From: SSEF01 sp964604195
GTDB lineage: Bacteria > Patescibacteriota > Minisyncoccia > Moranbacterales > UBA1568
Length of the DNA stretch: 11,743 nucleotides
Reading direction: 5' to 3'
Assembly: GCA_964604195.1 (NCBI GenBank)
Contig: CAZRXW010000030.1
Span: forward strand, 1 to 11,743
Positions 1 through 5,312 of the stretch are shown here, piece by piece; the first letter of the stretch is position 1, and each line of letters begins with the position of its first letter. The notes beneath the pieces are model-generated. The model saw only the letters and a list, made by a program, of their open reading frames with translations, was not told the origin of the DNA and searched no databases. A program made the position numbers and the translations under genes.

Positions 1-25
1 CCAGACACCCATCAAAGCCAGTCAT

Positions 26-54
26 TTGTCACCTATGTACTCATCTTGTACAAT
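26..54 (+). promoter_or_regulatory. Promoter P1 of the small-gene unit
   Basis: A -35 box TTGTCA (26-31) and a -10 box TACAAT (49-54) are separated by 17 bases, each one mismatch from the sigma70 consensus. Transcription would start near 61, so this transcript would contain the whole hairpin at 87-128. Seen in sequence; activity is inferred. Confidence 0.55.
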
Positions 55-57
55 TAT

Positions 58-86
58 TTGACATACCAAAAAAAGTGTGTTACCAT
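58..86 (+). promoter_or_regulatory. Promoter P2 of the small-gene unit (extended -10)
   Basis: A perfect -35 TTGACA (58-63) is followed after 17 bases by TACCAT (81-86), with TGT directly before the -10 (extended -10). Transcription would start near 93, inside the hairpin at 87-128, so only the P1 transcript could fold the complete stem. Together with P1 this gives tandem promoters for the genes at 195 and 455. Confidence 0.6.
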
Positions 87-128
87 CCTCAAGCGGTTCT
101 CGGCCAAGCTAGAGGCGAGAACTTGAGG
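87..128 (+). other. Large 5'-UTR hairpin
   Basis: CCTCAA (87-92) pairs with TTGAGG (123-128), and GTTCTC (96-101) pairs with GAGAAC (117-122), leaving a three-base bulge. Further pairing of GCC with GGC inside is possible. No T-run follows, so this is not an intrinsic terminator. It could stabilise the transcript, bind a protein or be part of an RNA element. Confidence 0.6.
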
Positions 129-194
129 TGATGGAGCTGGTGGAAATCAGTTTTGTCTATACAACGAACCCGTCAATTTAGGAGATATGCAAAC

Positions 195-458
195 ATGACG
201 GATCAACGATTGGGCGGATTCTGCCCGCGAGTACTTGGGGCTTTTCTGCTCAAGGCGGAGGCTTTTCTTCGGAGTTCGGGGAGTGTCTATAGCGGCCTCC
301 TCAAGATTGCCGAAGAGGTGGCGGCATACAACTTGGCCTATGCAACCGTCCTCATCAAGATGGCCCGGGGTTCTCCCCTCTGCCAAAGCTGGTTCTTCTA
401 TGCTTTCGAGAGGATGGTCTACGCAGCGCTGGCTCCTCCGACTCGGTTGAAATCATGA
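195..458 (+). CDS. Unrecognised 87-aa hydrophobic/helical small protein
   Basis: I do not recognise this family. The ATG at 195 is chosen because AGGAGA (180-185) sits nine bases upstream; the longer reading from TTG at 153 has no ribosome site. The 87-residue product is rich in Ala, Leu and aromatics, with two likely helices (about 10-28 and 33-57) and a third aromatic segment around 65-80 (SWFFYAFERMVYAALA). It has two Cys residues (10 and 63) and no clear signal peptide. The stop overlaps the next start as ATGA (455-458), so the two are probably translationally coupled. Two tandem promoters precede it and a terminator follows the pair, which supports a real two-gene unit. GC content is visibly higher than in the operon starting at 746. 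Association with a membrane or with the 61-aa partner is possible but unproven. Confidence 0.6.
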   Translation: MTDQRLGGFCPRVLGAFLLKAEAFLRSSGSVYSGLLKIAEEVAAYNLAYATVLIKMARGSPLCQSWFFYAFERMVYAALAPPTRLKS

Positions 459-640
459 AGTTGAAGCTCACAGAGGATGAAGCTTGGCGACTCGCTCGAT
501 TGATCGCTGGTCTGAAGCGTGCTGGAAGAGGTGCCAAGGCCACAAGGCTTTCCGCGATGCTTCAACCGCTAGCCTGTAGGCGTTTCAAGCCTTCCAATAG
601 CCATGGCGTCAAGACCCGTCTGAGGACCCGCTCTCGCTAA
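455..640 (+). CDS. Unrecognised 61-aa basic small protein
   Basis: The start overlaps the preceding stop by four bases (ATGA), the classic arrangement of translational coupling, and no separate ribosome site is visible. The 61-residue product opens with a likely amphipathic helix (TEDEAWRLARLIAGLKRAG, residues 6-24) and ends in a strongly basic tail with many Arg and Lys residues (42-61). A short helical basic protein of this kind could bind nucleic acid or the upstream partner, but no family is recognised. The intrinsic terminator at 672-715 follows about 30 bases after the stop. Codon and base composition match the 87-aa gene rather than the core genes. Confidence 0.55.
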   Translation: MKLKLTEDEAWRLARLIAGLKRAGRGAKATRLSAMLQPLACRRFKPSNSHGVKTRLRTRSR

Positions 641-671
641 CCTGTACTTTCTCGGCAAGGCCCGAGATCAA

Positions 672-715
672 GAGACCCTGCTGCGCATTGTCGTGGTAGG
701 GTCTCAAAATTTTTT
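672..715 (+). terminator. Intrinsic terminator of the small-gene unit
   Basis: GAGACCCT (672-679) pairs perfectly with AGGGTCTC (698-705). Pairing continues inward to 685/692 with three G-U wobbles, giving about 14 base pairs and a six-base loop. AAAA and then TTTTTT (710-715) follow. The T-run starts four bases after the stem, slightly further than usual. It separates the accessory unit from the bcp operon. Confidence 0.65.
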
Positions 716-716
716 A

Positions 717-725
717 TGCTACACT
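717..725 (+). promoter_or_regulatory. Extended -10 promoter for the bcp operon
   Basis: TGCTACACT is an extended -10 element (TGn plus TACACT) directly after the terminator T-run. No convincing -35 is seen at 16-18 bases. Initiation would fall near 732, giving a leader of about 14 bases. The same nine-base format recurs as TGCTACAGT at 9841-9849, before another gene of this genome. Confidence 0.45.
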
Positions 726-745
726 AAGGTCTGAACTTTTTATGT

Positions 746-1219
746 ATGCCATATCCAGCCCTGAGAAAAATAGCTCCAGATTTTTGCCTCTTAGATCAGG
801 AGGGGAAAGAACATACTTTGAAACAGTATCGAGGCAAATGGATCATTATCTACTTTTATCCCAAAGATGACACTCCAGGCTGTACGATAGAGGCCTGTAG
901 CTTTCGTGATAACTTCAGTGCCTTGAGACATGCTGGAGTGGTGGTGCTTGGTGTTTCGGTAGATTCGGTCAAAAAGCATGCCAAGTTTGTAGAAAAATAT
1001 GAGCTTCCATTCACGTTGCTTTCCGATGAGGACAAAGGGGTGGTCAATCTCTACGGTGTGTGGGGGAAGAAAAAATTTATGGGCCGTGAATATATGGGGA
1101 CCAATCGGGTATCATTTCTCATTAATCCCAAGGGGAAACTGATAAAAATTTATGATCCCGTTAAACCAGTTGAACACGTAGAGGAAGTTCTTTCTGATAT
1201 GAAATCACTTAGTAAATAG
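746..1219 (+). CDS. bcp: Thiol peroxidase, PrxQ/Bcp type (AhpC-TSA family)
   Basis: Peroxiredoxin Q reduces hydrogen peroxide and organic hydroperoxides in the cytoplasm, recycled by thioredoxin-like partners. The 157-residue length is normal for the family. The active-site motif DDTPGCTIEAC (residues 41-51) gives the peroxidatic Cys46 and a resolving Cys51 five residues later, the atypical 2-Cys arrangement of many PrxQ proteins. The thioredoxin-like core is visible from YFYPKD (36-41) through GVSVDS (69-74), and the conserved Arg of the active site is R121 in TNRVSFLI. The ATG at 746 has no Shine-Dalgarno sequence; the ATG at 742 is out of frame. The gene leads an operon, with pepA starting four bases after its stop. 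Cytoplasmic oxidative defence is the established family role. Confidence 0.93.
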   Translation: MPYPALRKIAPDFCLLDQEGKEHTLKQYRGKWIIIYFYPKDDTPGCTIEACSFRDNFSALRHAGVVVLGVSVDSVKKHAKFVEKYELPFTLLSDEDKGVVNLYGVWGKKKFMGREYMGTNRVSFLINPKGKLIKIYDPVKPVEHVEEVLSDMKSLSK

Positions 1220-1223
1220 AGCT

Positions 1224-2597
1224 ATGCGATTTTTTGTTACTGATACCAAGCCTGTTGATGTCATGGTACAGCTTATCCCTGGTTCGGCCGAACATTTTAT
1301 TCAGGAAGGCCAACAACTCACGCTGGTCCTTGGTTTTGAGGAAAAAGACAAGCTTACTTTGAGAGTCCTGCGTTTGTTGGTTCGTAAGGCGGTACAGAGT
1401 GTCAGACAGAAACAATGTCGAGAGGTGGGATTTATTCTTCCTGAGTGGCAGATCGGACCATACCTAACGAACGAAGAGGAGCTGGGGGAAATGTTGGCGG
1501 TCAATGTGCTTTTGGCAAATTATGCTTTTCATTCTTATAAAACTCCTCCCAAAGAAGGATTCTCTTTTCTTGAAAAGGTATATTTTTTTGGTGCCCAGAA
1601 TAAAAAAGTTGTTATTGGAGCGGTCAAAAAAGCACAAGTCATCGGTGAGGAAGTGAATAGGGCCAGATCCATTGCTAATGAGCCAGCGGGAAACATGACA
1701 CCTGAACATTTGGTGCGCCATGCCAAACGTTGTTTTGAAAAACTGCCTATAAAGGTAACAGTGTTTGATGAGAAGCGACTGATCAAGGAAAATATGGCAG
1801 GAATACTTGCTGTGGGTAAGGGATCAGAAGCCAAACCTCGCTTTATTATTGCCGAATATTGCCACGGCAAGAAAACAGAAGTGCCTGTAGTGCTGATTGG
1901 TAAGGGCGTAACGTTTGATTCTGGCGGTATCAATCTCAAACCCTCTGATGCTATTTTGGGGATGAACATGGATATGTCCGGGGCCGCCACCGTCCTCCAC
2001 GTCCTCTGTGCAGTTGCTCGACTGAGAATAAAGAAAAATATTATCGTTCTTATTCCAGCAGTGGAGAATATGATCTCTGGGCGCAGTTATCGTCCCGGGG
2101 ATATTATTCGTACAGCATCTGGCAAAACTATTGAAGTGCAGAATACTGATGCTGAGGGACGGATTATTCTTGCTGATGCTCTTCATTATGCGAAGCGTTA
2201 TCAGCCGAGCTTAGTTATTGATGTGGCCACATTGACTGGTGCAGCCATGGTTGCTTTGGGGGAGCGAGCCTCGGCACTTTTTACTGAAGATGAAAAACTT
2301 GAGAGCGCCTTGCGCCATATTGGTACGCAGGTAGGAGATCCGGTGTGGCCGATGCCGCTTTGGGATGAATACCTTGAAGATATTCGAGGGATTTATGCTG
2401 ACATTGGTAATGTAGGAACCACTCGATATGGTGGAGCGGTTACGGCAGCCATTTTTTTGAAACAATTTGTTGATTATCCTTGGGTTCATCTTGATATCGC
2501 ACCGAGAATGACAGCTGCTGCCAGCGAACAGCTTGCAAAGGGATCTCTTGGCGCCGGTGTCCAACTTATAGTACGATTCTTGTTAGCTAAACAATAA
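1224..2597 (+). CDS. pepA: Leucyl aminopeptidase, M17 family
   Basis: A cytosolic two-metal aminopeptidase that removes N-terminal residues from peptides. The C-terminal catalytic domain is intact. GKGVTFDSGGINLKP carries metal ligands K227 and D232 and catalytic K239; MDMSGAA carries D250; the family signature NTDAEGR carries D309 and E311 plus the catalytic-site R313. These spacings match bovine lens leucine aminopeptidase with a constant offset of 23. The N-terminal macro-like domain (about 1-130) is divergent, and the total of 457 residues is a little shorter than the roughly 480-500 of many homologues. The start lies four bases after the bcp stop with no strong ribosome site. It probably serves peptide turnover or amino-acid salvage, which fits an organism with limited biosynthesis. 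In some bacteria PepA also binds DNA; nothing here supports that. Confidence 0.95.
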   Translation: MRFFVTDTKPVDVMVQLIPGSAEHFIQEGQQLTLVLGFEEKDKLTLRVLRLLVRKAVQSVRQKQCREVGFILPEWQIGPYLTNEEELGEMLAVNVLLANYAFHSYKTPPKEGFSFLEKVYFFGAQNKKVVIGAVKKAQVIGEEVNRARSIANEPAGNMTPEHLVRHAKRCFEKLPIKVTVFDEKRLIKENMAGILAVGKGSEAKPRFIIAEYCHGKKTEVPVVLIGKGVTFDSGGINLKPSDAILGMNMDMSGAATVLHVLCAVARLRIKKNIIVLIPAVENMISGRSYRPGDIIRTASGKTIEVQNTDAEGRIILADALHYAKRYQPSLVIDVATLTGAAMVALGERASALFTEDEKLESALRHIGTQVGDPVWPMPLWDEYLEDIRGIYADIGNVGTTRYGGAVTAAIFLKQFVDYPWVHLDIAPRMTAAASEQLAKGSLGAGVQLIVRFLLAKQ

Positions 2598-2609
2598 ACT
2601 TGCGGGGAT

Positions 2610-2789
2610 ATGTCTTCTCGATACTTGGATACTCAAGCTATTGAACGAGAGCTCAAAGCTGCTTTTGAGGAGTTTCAGATCGCTACACAGGAAATTGAGC
2701 AAAGAACGGGTGATTTAGAGCAAGACTTTATTCAAGTTCTTGAGGTGGAAAAAATGAAAAGGGTAAAAAAGAAACTTGGAACGGTATGA
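2610..2789 (+). CDS. Small helical protein (59 aa), coupled to the JAMM-like gene
   Basis: This short gene lies 12 bases after pepA and its TGA overlaps the next ATG as ATGA (2786-2789), so the two are likely translationally coupled. The 59-residue product is almost entirely predicted helix. An acidic, heptad-like stretch (AIERELKAAFEEFQIATQEI, 10-29, continuing to about 47) is followed by a basic end (KMKRVKKKLGTV, 48-59). There is no Cys, signal peptide or membrane segment. No family is recognised. The coiled-coil character and coupling suggest it pairs with the N-terminal coiled coil of the 442-aa protein; that is inference. A G-rich stretch (2604-2607) just before the start is only a weak ribosome-site candidate. 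Confidence 0.7.
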   Translation: MSSRYLDTQAIERELKAAFEEFQIATQEIEQRTGDLEQDFIQVLEVEKMKRVKKKLGTV

Positions 2790-4114
2790 GTCATTTTGAA
2801 GATTTTTCTGAAGTAGTTGGTGATGAGGAAGCAGGAAGGAATTTTTCATTGGAGCAAGGACCACCATTGAGTACTTTTCAGAAGATCCTAGAAGAAATTG
2901 AGATTCTTCAACAGGAGGATGACTCTTCTATCAAAAGATTGAAAGTAGTAATAGGGCAGTTGGAAGCTAGTGAAGAGGTGCAGGTTGCTAAAGAAGAGGC
3001 AGACTACGTTGCTCGGTTGGCAGCACTAGAAAAGCAAGCGGAAGGGGCTCAGATGAAACTTCAAGAACGGATACGCCGAGTTCTGCTTTCGGTAGTGACA
3101 GCCGCCACGCTTCAGGGGGTTCCGGGCAAGGCCGAAACTATTTCGACCAATGCTGATTCAGTGGTAGCCACTCAGAATTCTACAGAAACGAGAGAGACAG
3201 CTAGTCTTTCTGAAAAATTGCGTTCCCCAGAGCTCATTTATCAAGATATTTTTGATACCCAGTCATCTCTTAATGTTGCATCGAAAAAACTGAATAAAGA
3301 GTCCTTTTCTCCTGAAGAGTTAGTGATAGTGCATGAGCTAGCTAAAAGAGCACGAATGAGTAAAGAGGAATGGGCGATAGTCTCAGGTAAGAATACGACT
3401 GGTCGTTTCACTTTTCAGTTATTTCAAGGGACCGAAGATGGCGTATTTTTTTCTCTTGAGGCTATGAAGAAAATGGATGTGACACGTTTCGATGTTGCAC
3501 ATACGCATCCTCTTTCAACTGAAGATTTAGAGAACCATGATCATGAGTCGGGTACCCGCAAGCGTTTCCTCTACCCCCCGAGTGCAGATGATATCAGAAC
3601 CTGCCTGGTGAATAAAAATCCCTTTAAAGTACACCGAGTAATCGATGCTAGTGGAATGTGGGAATATCAGTGCGACAAGCAGAATCCCTTTGTGGTCGAG
3701 GCTACAACTTCTTTGCAACGCTTAGGAGAAGCTTTTGATCAGCTGAGTCAAGAATATAAGTTGATAACCGAAGAGAGACAGCGGCTGCTAAGAATAGTAG
3801 AAACTTTGTATGCTAACTCATTTGCAGTAGTTACTTTGGTCCAATATTTTGCTGCTCTTGAGGAACGGTATCCTGGGATAGATGCCGCAGGGACACGAGC
3901 TATCAACGAACATGCCGAACGAGCTAAGAAATTGTTTGTTGTCTTGATGCGTAATGACCTATCTGTCGAGTGGATCAGGAGAAATATGAATAAGTGGACA
4001 GATAGTGAATTGGCTACTCGTCTGCAGTTCTTTGTGCAAGAGGCTGAAGAGAATGGAGTATTTATGTCGTATACTCCTTTTAAAGAGATATCAAAACGGG
4101 AGGAAAAGAAATAA
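2786..4114 (+). CDS. JAMM/MPN-like metalloprotease-domain protein with coiled coil (442 aa)
   Basis: No closely named family is recognised, but the centre carries JAMM-type zinc-site residues. E194/E195 is in EEWAIVSGK (the usual glutamate followed by a Gly). About 44 residues later comes H239-T-H241-P in DVAHTHPLS, then S266-x-x-D269 in PPSADDI. In canonical JAMM proteins the H-x-H-P and S-x-x-D elements are about seven residues apart; here 24 residues intervene, including an Asp/His-rich insert (ENHDHESGTRKR). The N-terminus (28-97) is acidic coiled coil. A short hydrophobic stretch after two Arg residues (97-112, RRVLLSVVTAATLQG) could be a membrane or amphipathic segment. A Ser/Thr-rich linker precedes the domain (from about 175), and the C-terminus (305-425) is helical. 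The start overlaps the 59-aa gene. JAMM proteins are isopeptidases or deconjugases, but no ubiquitin-like partner is visible, so the substrate is unknown. Confidence 0.7.
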   Translation: MSHFEDFSEVVGDEEAGRNFSLEQGPPLSTFQKILEEIEILQQEDDSSIKRLKVVIGQLEASEEVQVAKEEADYVARLAALEKQAEGAQMKLQERIRRVLLSVVTAATLQGVPGKAETISTNADSVVATQNSTETRETASLSEKLRSPELIYQDIFDTQSSLNVASKKLNKESFSPEELVIVHELAKRARMSKEEWAIVSGKNTTGRFTFQLFQGTEDGVFFSLEAMKKMDVTRFDVAHTHPLSTEDLENHDHESGTRKRFLYPPSADDIRTCLVNKNPFKVHRVIDASGMWEYQCDKQNPFVVEATTSLQRLGEAFDQLSQEYKLITEERQRLLRIVETLYANSFAVVTLVQYFAALEERYPGIDAAGTRAINEHAERAKKLFVVLMRNDLSVEWIRRNMNKWTDSELATRLQFFVQEAEENGVFMSYTPFKEISKREEKK

Positions 4115-4156
4115 GAAATATTTTAAATAAGGCATTGTTTGATTACTACCCGGTCC

Positions 4157-4184
4157 TTGTCAGGTCTGATGGTTATAGTATACT
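4157..4184 (+). promoter_or_regulatory. Promoter of the candidate ncRNA
   Basis: A -35 TTGTCA (4157-4162) is separated by 16 bases from a -10 TATACT (4179-4184). Both are one mismatch from consensus, making this one of the best promoters in the window. Initiation would be near 4189-4192, exactly where the paired 5' end of the candidate RNA begins. Confidence 0.7.
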
Positions 4185-4188
4185 AATA

Positions 4189-4308
4189 GTGTCATCCTTC
4201 CACGTAAGTATCCATCATCTTTGGCTTGACGCCCCTAGATTTTGGTCTATATCTTGTGGAAGGACCGACGCTCGCGAGCAGGCCACGCAACGACGCGGCC
4301 GCTTTTTT
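4189..4308 (+). ncRNA. Candidate small structured RNA (~118 nt), unidentified
   Basis: This segment has the anatomy of an independent small RNA. A promoter lies just upstream. A nine-base-pair closing stem joins TCCTTCCAC (4195-4203) to GTGGAAGGA (4256-4264), and flanking GTC (4191-4193) and GAC (4268-4270) can extend it. Inside is a mostly open region of about 50 bases with a small TAGA/TCTA hairpin (4236-4249), and a terminator ends it at 4278-4308. No protein in any frame fits. The signature bases of tmRNA, RNase P RNA and SRP RNA are not seen. A long stem around a large open loop is loosely like 6S RNA, but it is much shorter than typical 6S. Identity is open; existence as a transcript is inferred from promoter, fold and terminator. 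Confidence 0.55.
4278..4308 (+). terminator. Intrinsic terminator of the candidate ncRNA
   Basis: A GC-rich hairpin spans 4278-4302: GC/GC, then GGCC (4281-4284) with GGCC (4297-4300), then CG with CG. It has one bulged A, one A-C mismatch and a six-base loop. TTTTTT (4303-4308) follows directly. Confidence 0.6.
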
Positions 4309-4346
4309 ATTTACCGAAAGAACAAGTTTGTATTTTTTCTCTGGAT

Positions 4347-4372
4347 GACCCCTCTCTGCGGAGGGTCTTTTT
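4347..4372 (+). terminator. Second intrinsic terminator
   Basis: GACCC, one bulged C and TC (4347-4354) pair with GAGGGTC (4361-4367) across a six-base loop, followed by TTTTT (4368-4372). It may back up the terminator 40 bases upstream or end a different transcript. Confidence 0.65.
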
Positions 4373-4380
4373 CTATACCA

Positions 4381-4389
4381 GGAAACCCC
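4381..4389 (+). repeat. GGAAACCCC repeat, copy 1
   Basis: Nine bases identical to 4501-4509, exactly 120 bases apart. Each copy supplies the first four C of a strong GC-rich hairpin, so both begin a stem in the same way. Confidence 0.5.
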
Positions 4390-4500
4390 ACCCGGAATGA
4401 GTCCTATCACAGAGGACGAATGGAGGGTGGGGATGAATGGAACGATTACGAGCTCATTCTGATGAGTGAAGCCATTCTCACGCTTGAGCGTGCCGCACAA

Positions 4501-4509
4501 GGAAACCCC
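4501..4509 (+). repeat. GGAAACCCC repeat, copy 2
   Basis: Second copy of the nine-base element at 4381-4389; its CCCC begins the perfect eight-base-pair hairpin 4506-4526. Confidence 0.5.
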
Positions 4510-4728
4510 GGGCGGCTAGCCCGGGGAGGAGGTCGTTATCGAGCGGAGTGACGATATCAAAGAGTTAAACTCGGCAGTAGTTTATTGCCAAAAACAGGCG
4601 AGCGAAGCAAGGCCGTGGTGGGAGCGAGCTCCCGAGTGAAAACTATTTATTTTTTCTCGGAGATTGCTTTTGGATTGGATAGGTAATCTTTGTTCTTTTA
4701 GGAGAGAAATCCTTTATTCAAGCCAATG

Positions 4729-4757
4729 TTGCGTTCTGTACGAGAGTGGTATAGAAT
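4729..4757 (+). promoter_or_regulatory. Promoter of the mraZ operon
   Basis: TTGCGT (4729-4734) and TAGAAT (4752-4757) are 17 bases apart; the -10 is one mismatch from consensus and the -35 is weak (TTG only). Initiation would be near 4764, in the middle of the MraZ boxes, so MraZ binding would block it. Confidence 0.5.
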
Positions 4758-4792
4758 GGTGATTAAGGACAGAAAAGTGGTGAAAAGTGGTG
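4742..4792 (+). promoter_or_regulatory. MraZ operator: phased GTGG boxes
   Basis: Two perfect adjacent copies of AAAAGTGGTG (4773-4782 and 4783-4792) follow two looser copies, GAGAGTGGTA (4742-4751) and AGAATGGTGA (4753-4762). The GTGG/ATGG cores fall at 4746, 4756, 4777 and 4787, about one helical turn or multiples apart. MraZ is known to bind tandem GTGG-type repeats before its own gene in several bacteria, and the boxes overlap and follow the promoter, so autorepression is the likely role. Confidence 0.75.
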
Positions 4793-4850
4793 ATTTTCAC
4801 AGAAAAGCTTTATCTGTCCGGCTTTCACTCCTCATTGCTCGAGAACGCTT

Positions 4851-5285
4851 ATGTTCATCGGTGAGTACCAACATTCCATCGATCCCAAGAAGCGTCTCGC
4901 TCTTCCATCGAAGTTTCGAGGAGAACTTGGCAGTCGAGTCATTGTAACTCGAGGTCTCGATGGTGCCCTTATTATTTATCCGATGAAAGTGTGGGAGGAA
5001 CTGGCTGCAAAACTTGGCAGTCTTCCTATCGGAGAAAATGGGAAACGCAGTTTTACGAGACTGATGCTTGCAGGAGCAAGTGATGTCGAACTTGATGGAC
5101 AAGGAAGAGTGCTTCTTCCGGAATACCTCAAGGAATCTGCGGGTCTTAAGAAAGAGGTGACGGTAGTAGGTCTCTATAACCGATTGGAAATATGGGACAG
5201 TGCTCAGTGGAAGCGATACAAACACCAAGCTGAAAAAAATACCGAAAAAATTGCCAACGAACTTGGGGCACTCGGTATTTATTAA
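4851..5285 (+). CDS. mraZ: Transcriptional regulator MraZ
   Basis: MraZ is a ring-forming DNA-binding protein that controls the division and cell-wall cluster it heads. The 144-residue length is typical. Two tandem SpoVT-AbrB-type domains are visible. The first has HSIDPKKRLALPSKFR (8-23) and the second ELDGQGRVLLPEYLKE (80-95), each carrying the basic D-x-K/Q-x-R loop that contacts DNA. ITGLYNRLEIW-type strands appear as VVGLYNRLEIW (105-115). A long helix with a polar tail ends the protein (118-140). The ATG at 851 into the 4-kb region (4851) has no strong ribosome site. Phased operator boxes 60-110 bases upstream support autoregulation. It is followed after 27 bases by rsmH, the classical order. 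Confidence 0.95.
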   Translation: MFIGEYQHSIDPKKRLALPSKFRGELGSRVIVTRGLDGALIIYPMKVWEELAAKLGSLPIGENGKRSFTRLMLAGASDVELDGQGRVLLPEYLKESAGLKKEVTVVGLYNRLEIWDSAQWKRYKHQAEKNTEKIANELGALGIY

Positions 5286-5312
5286 GGCAATACACGAGTA
5301 CCTCGAAAACTT

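Larger units (their letters stand above)
4381..4655 (+). other. Hairpin-dense region, candidate structured RNA of unknown type
   Basis: At least six hairpins follow one another. (1) CCCCACCC (4386-4393) with GGGTGGGG (4425-4432), enclosing GTCCT (4401-4405) with AGGAC (4413-4417) and a symmetric purine-rich 7x7 internal loop. (2) CTCAT with ATGAG (4453-4466). (3) CACGC with GCGTG (4479-4492). (4) CCCCGGGC with GCCCGGGG (4506-4526). (5) GTCGTTAT with GTGACGAT, with wobbles (4532-4555). (6) GGGAG with CTCCC (4620-4633). A weaker GGCA/TGCC pair lies at 4573-4589. The 9-mer GGAAACCCC opens hairpins 1 and 4 at 4381 and 4501. A T-run at 4650-4655 could mark a 3' end. No promoter was found between 4309 and 4381, so transcription may be read-through from 4157. 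The strand is uncertain. Confidence 0.5.

Noticed and set aside
153..194. Upstream TTG start giving a 101-aa version of the first small gene
   Set aside because: No ribosome site precedes TTG 153, while ATG 195 has AGGAGA at a good distance.
2787..2789. Possible recoding of UGA, since almost every core gene ends in TAA or TAG
   Set aside because: All core genes have full family length without in-frame TGA and use GGN for motif glycines. The one TGA stop (59-aa gene) fits a normal ATGA overlap, and reading through would add only eight residues.
2610..2789. 59-aa protein as a ubiquitin-like modifier for the JAMM-like enzyme
   Set aside because: It is predicted all-helical and lacks a C-terminal Gly-Gly.
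4192..4500. Open frame of 102 codons on the - strand
   Set aside because: It is the complement of the ncRNA and hairpin region, with no ribosome site and no recognisable protein features.
4459..4506. Hammerhead-ribozyme-like bases CTGATGAG followed later by GAAAC
   Set aside because: No U-H cleavage site follows the stem after GAAAC, and CTGATGAG is better explained as part of the CTCAT/ATGAG hairpin.
4135..4551. Open frame of 138 codons on the + strand
   Set aside because: It runs through a promoter, two intrinsic terminators and several hairpins, and its residue content does not look like protein apart from the last part, which is discussed separately.
4115..4850. tmRNA, RNase P RNA, SRP RNA, tRNA or CRISPR array in the long gene-free region
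   Set aside because: I looked for their conserved bases (T-loop/CCA ends, the RNase P core, the SRP GGAA/AGCAG elements, regular repeats with spacers) and found none by eye; a covariance search would be decisive.
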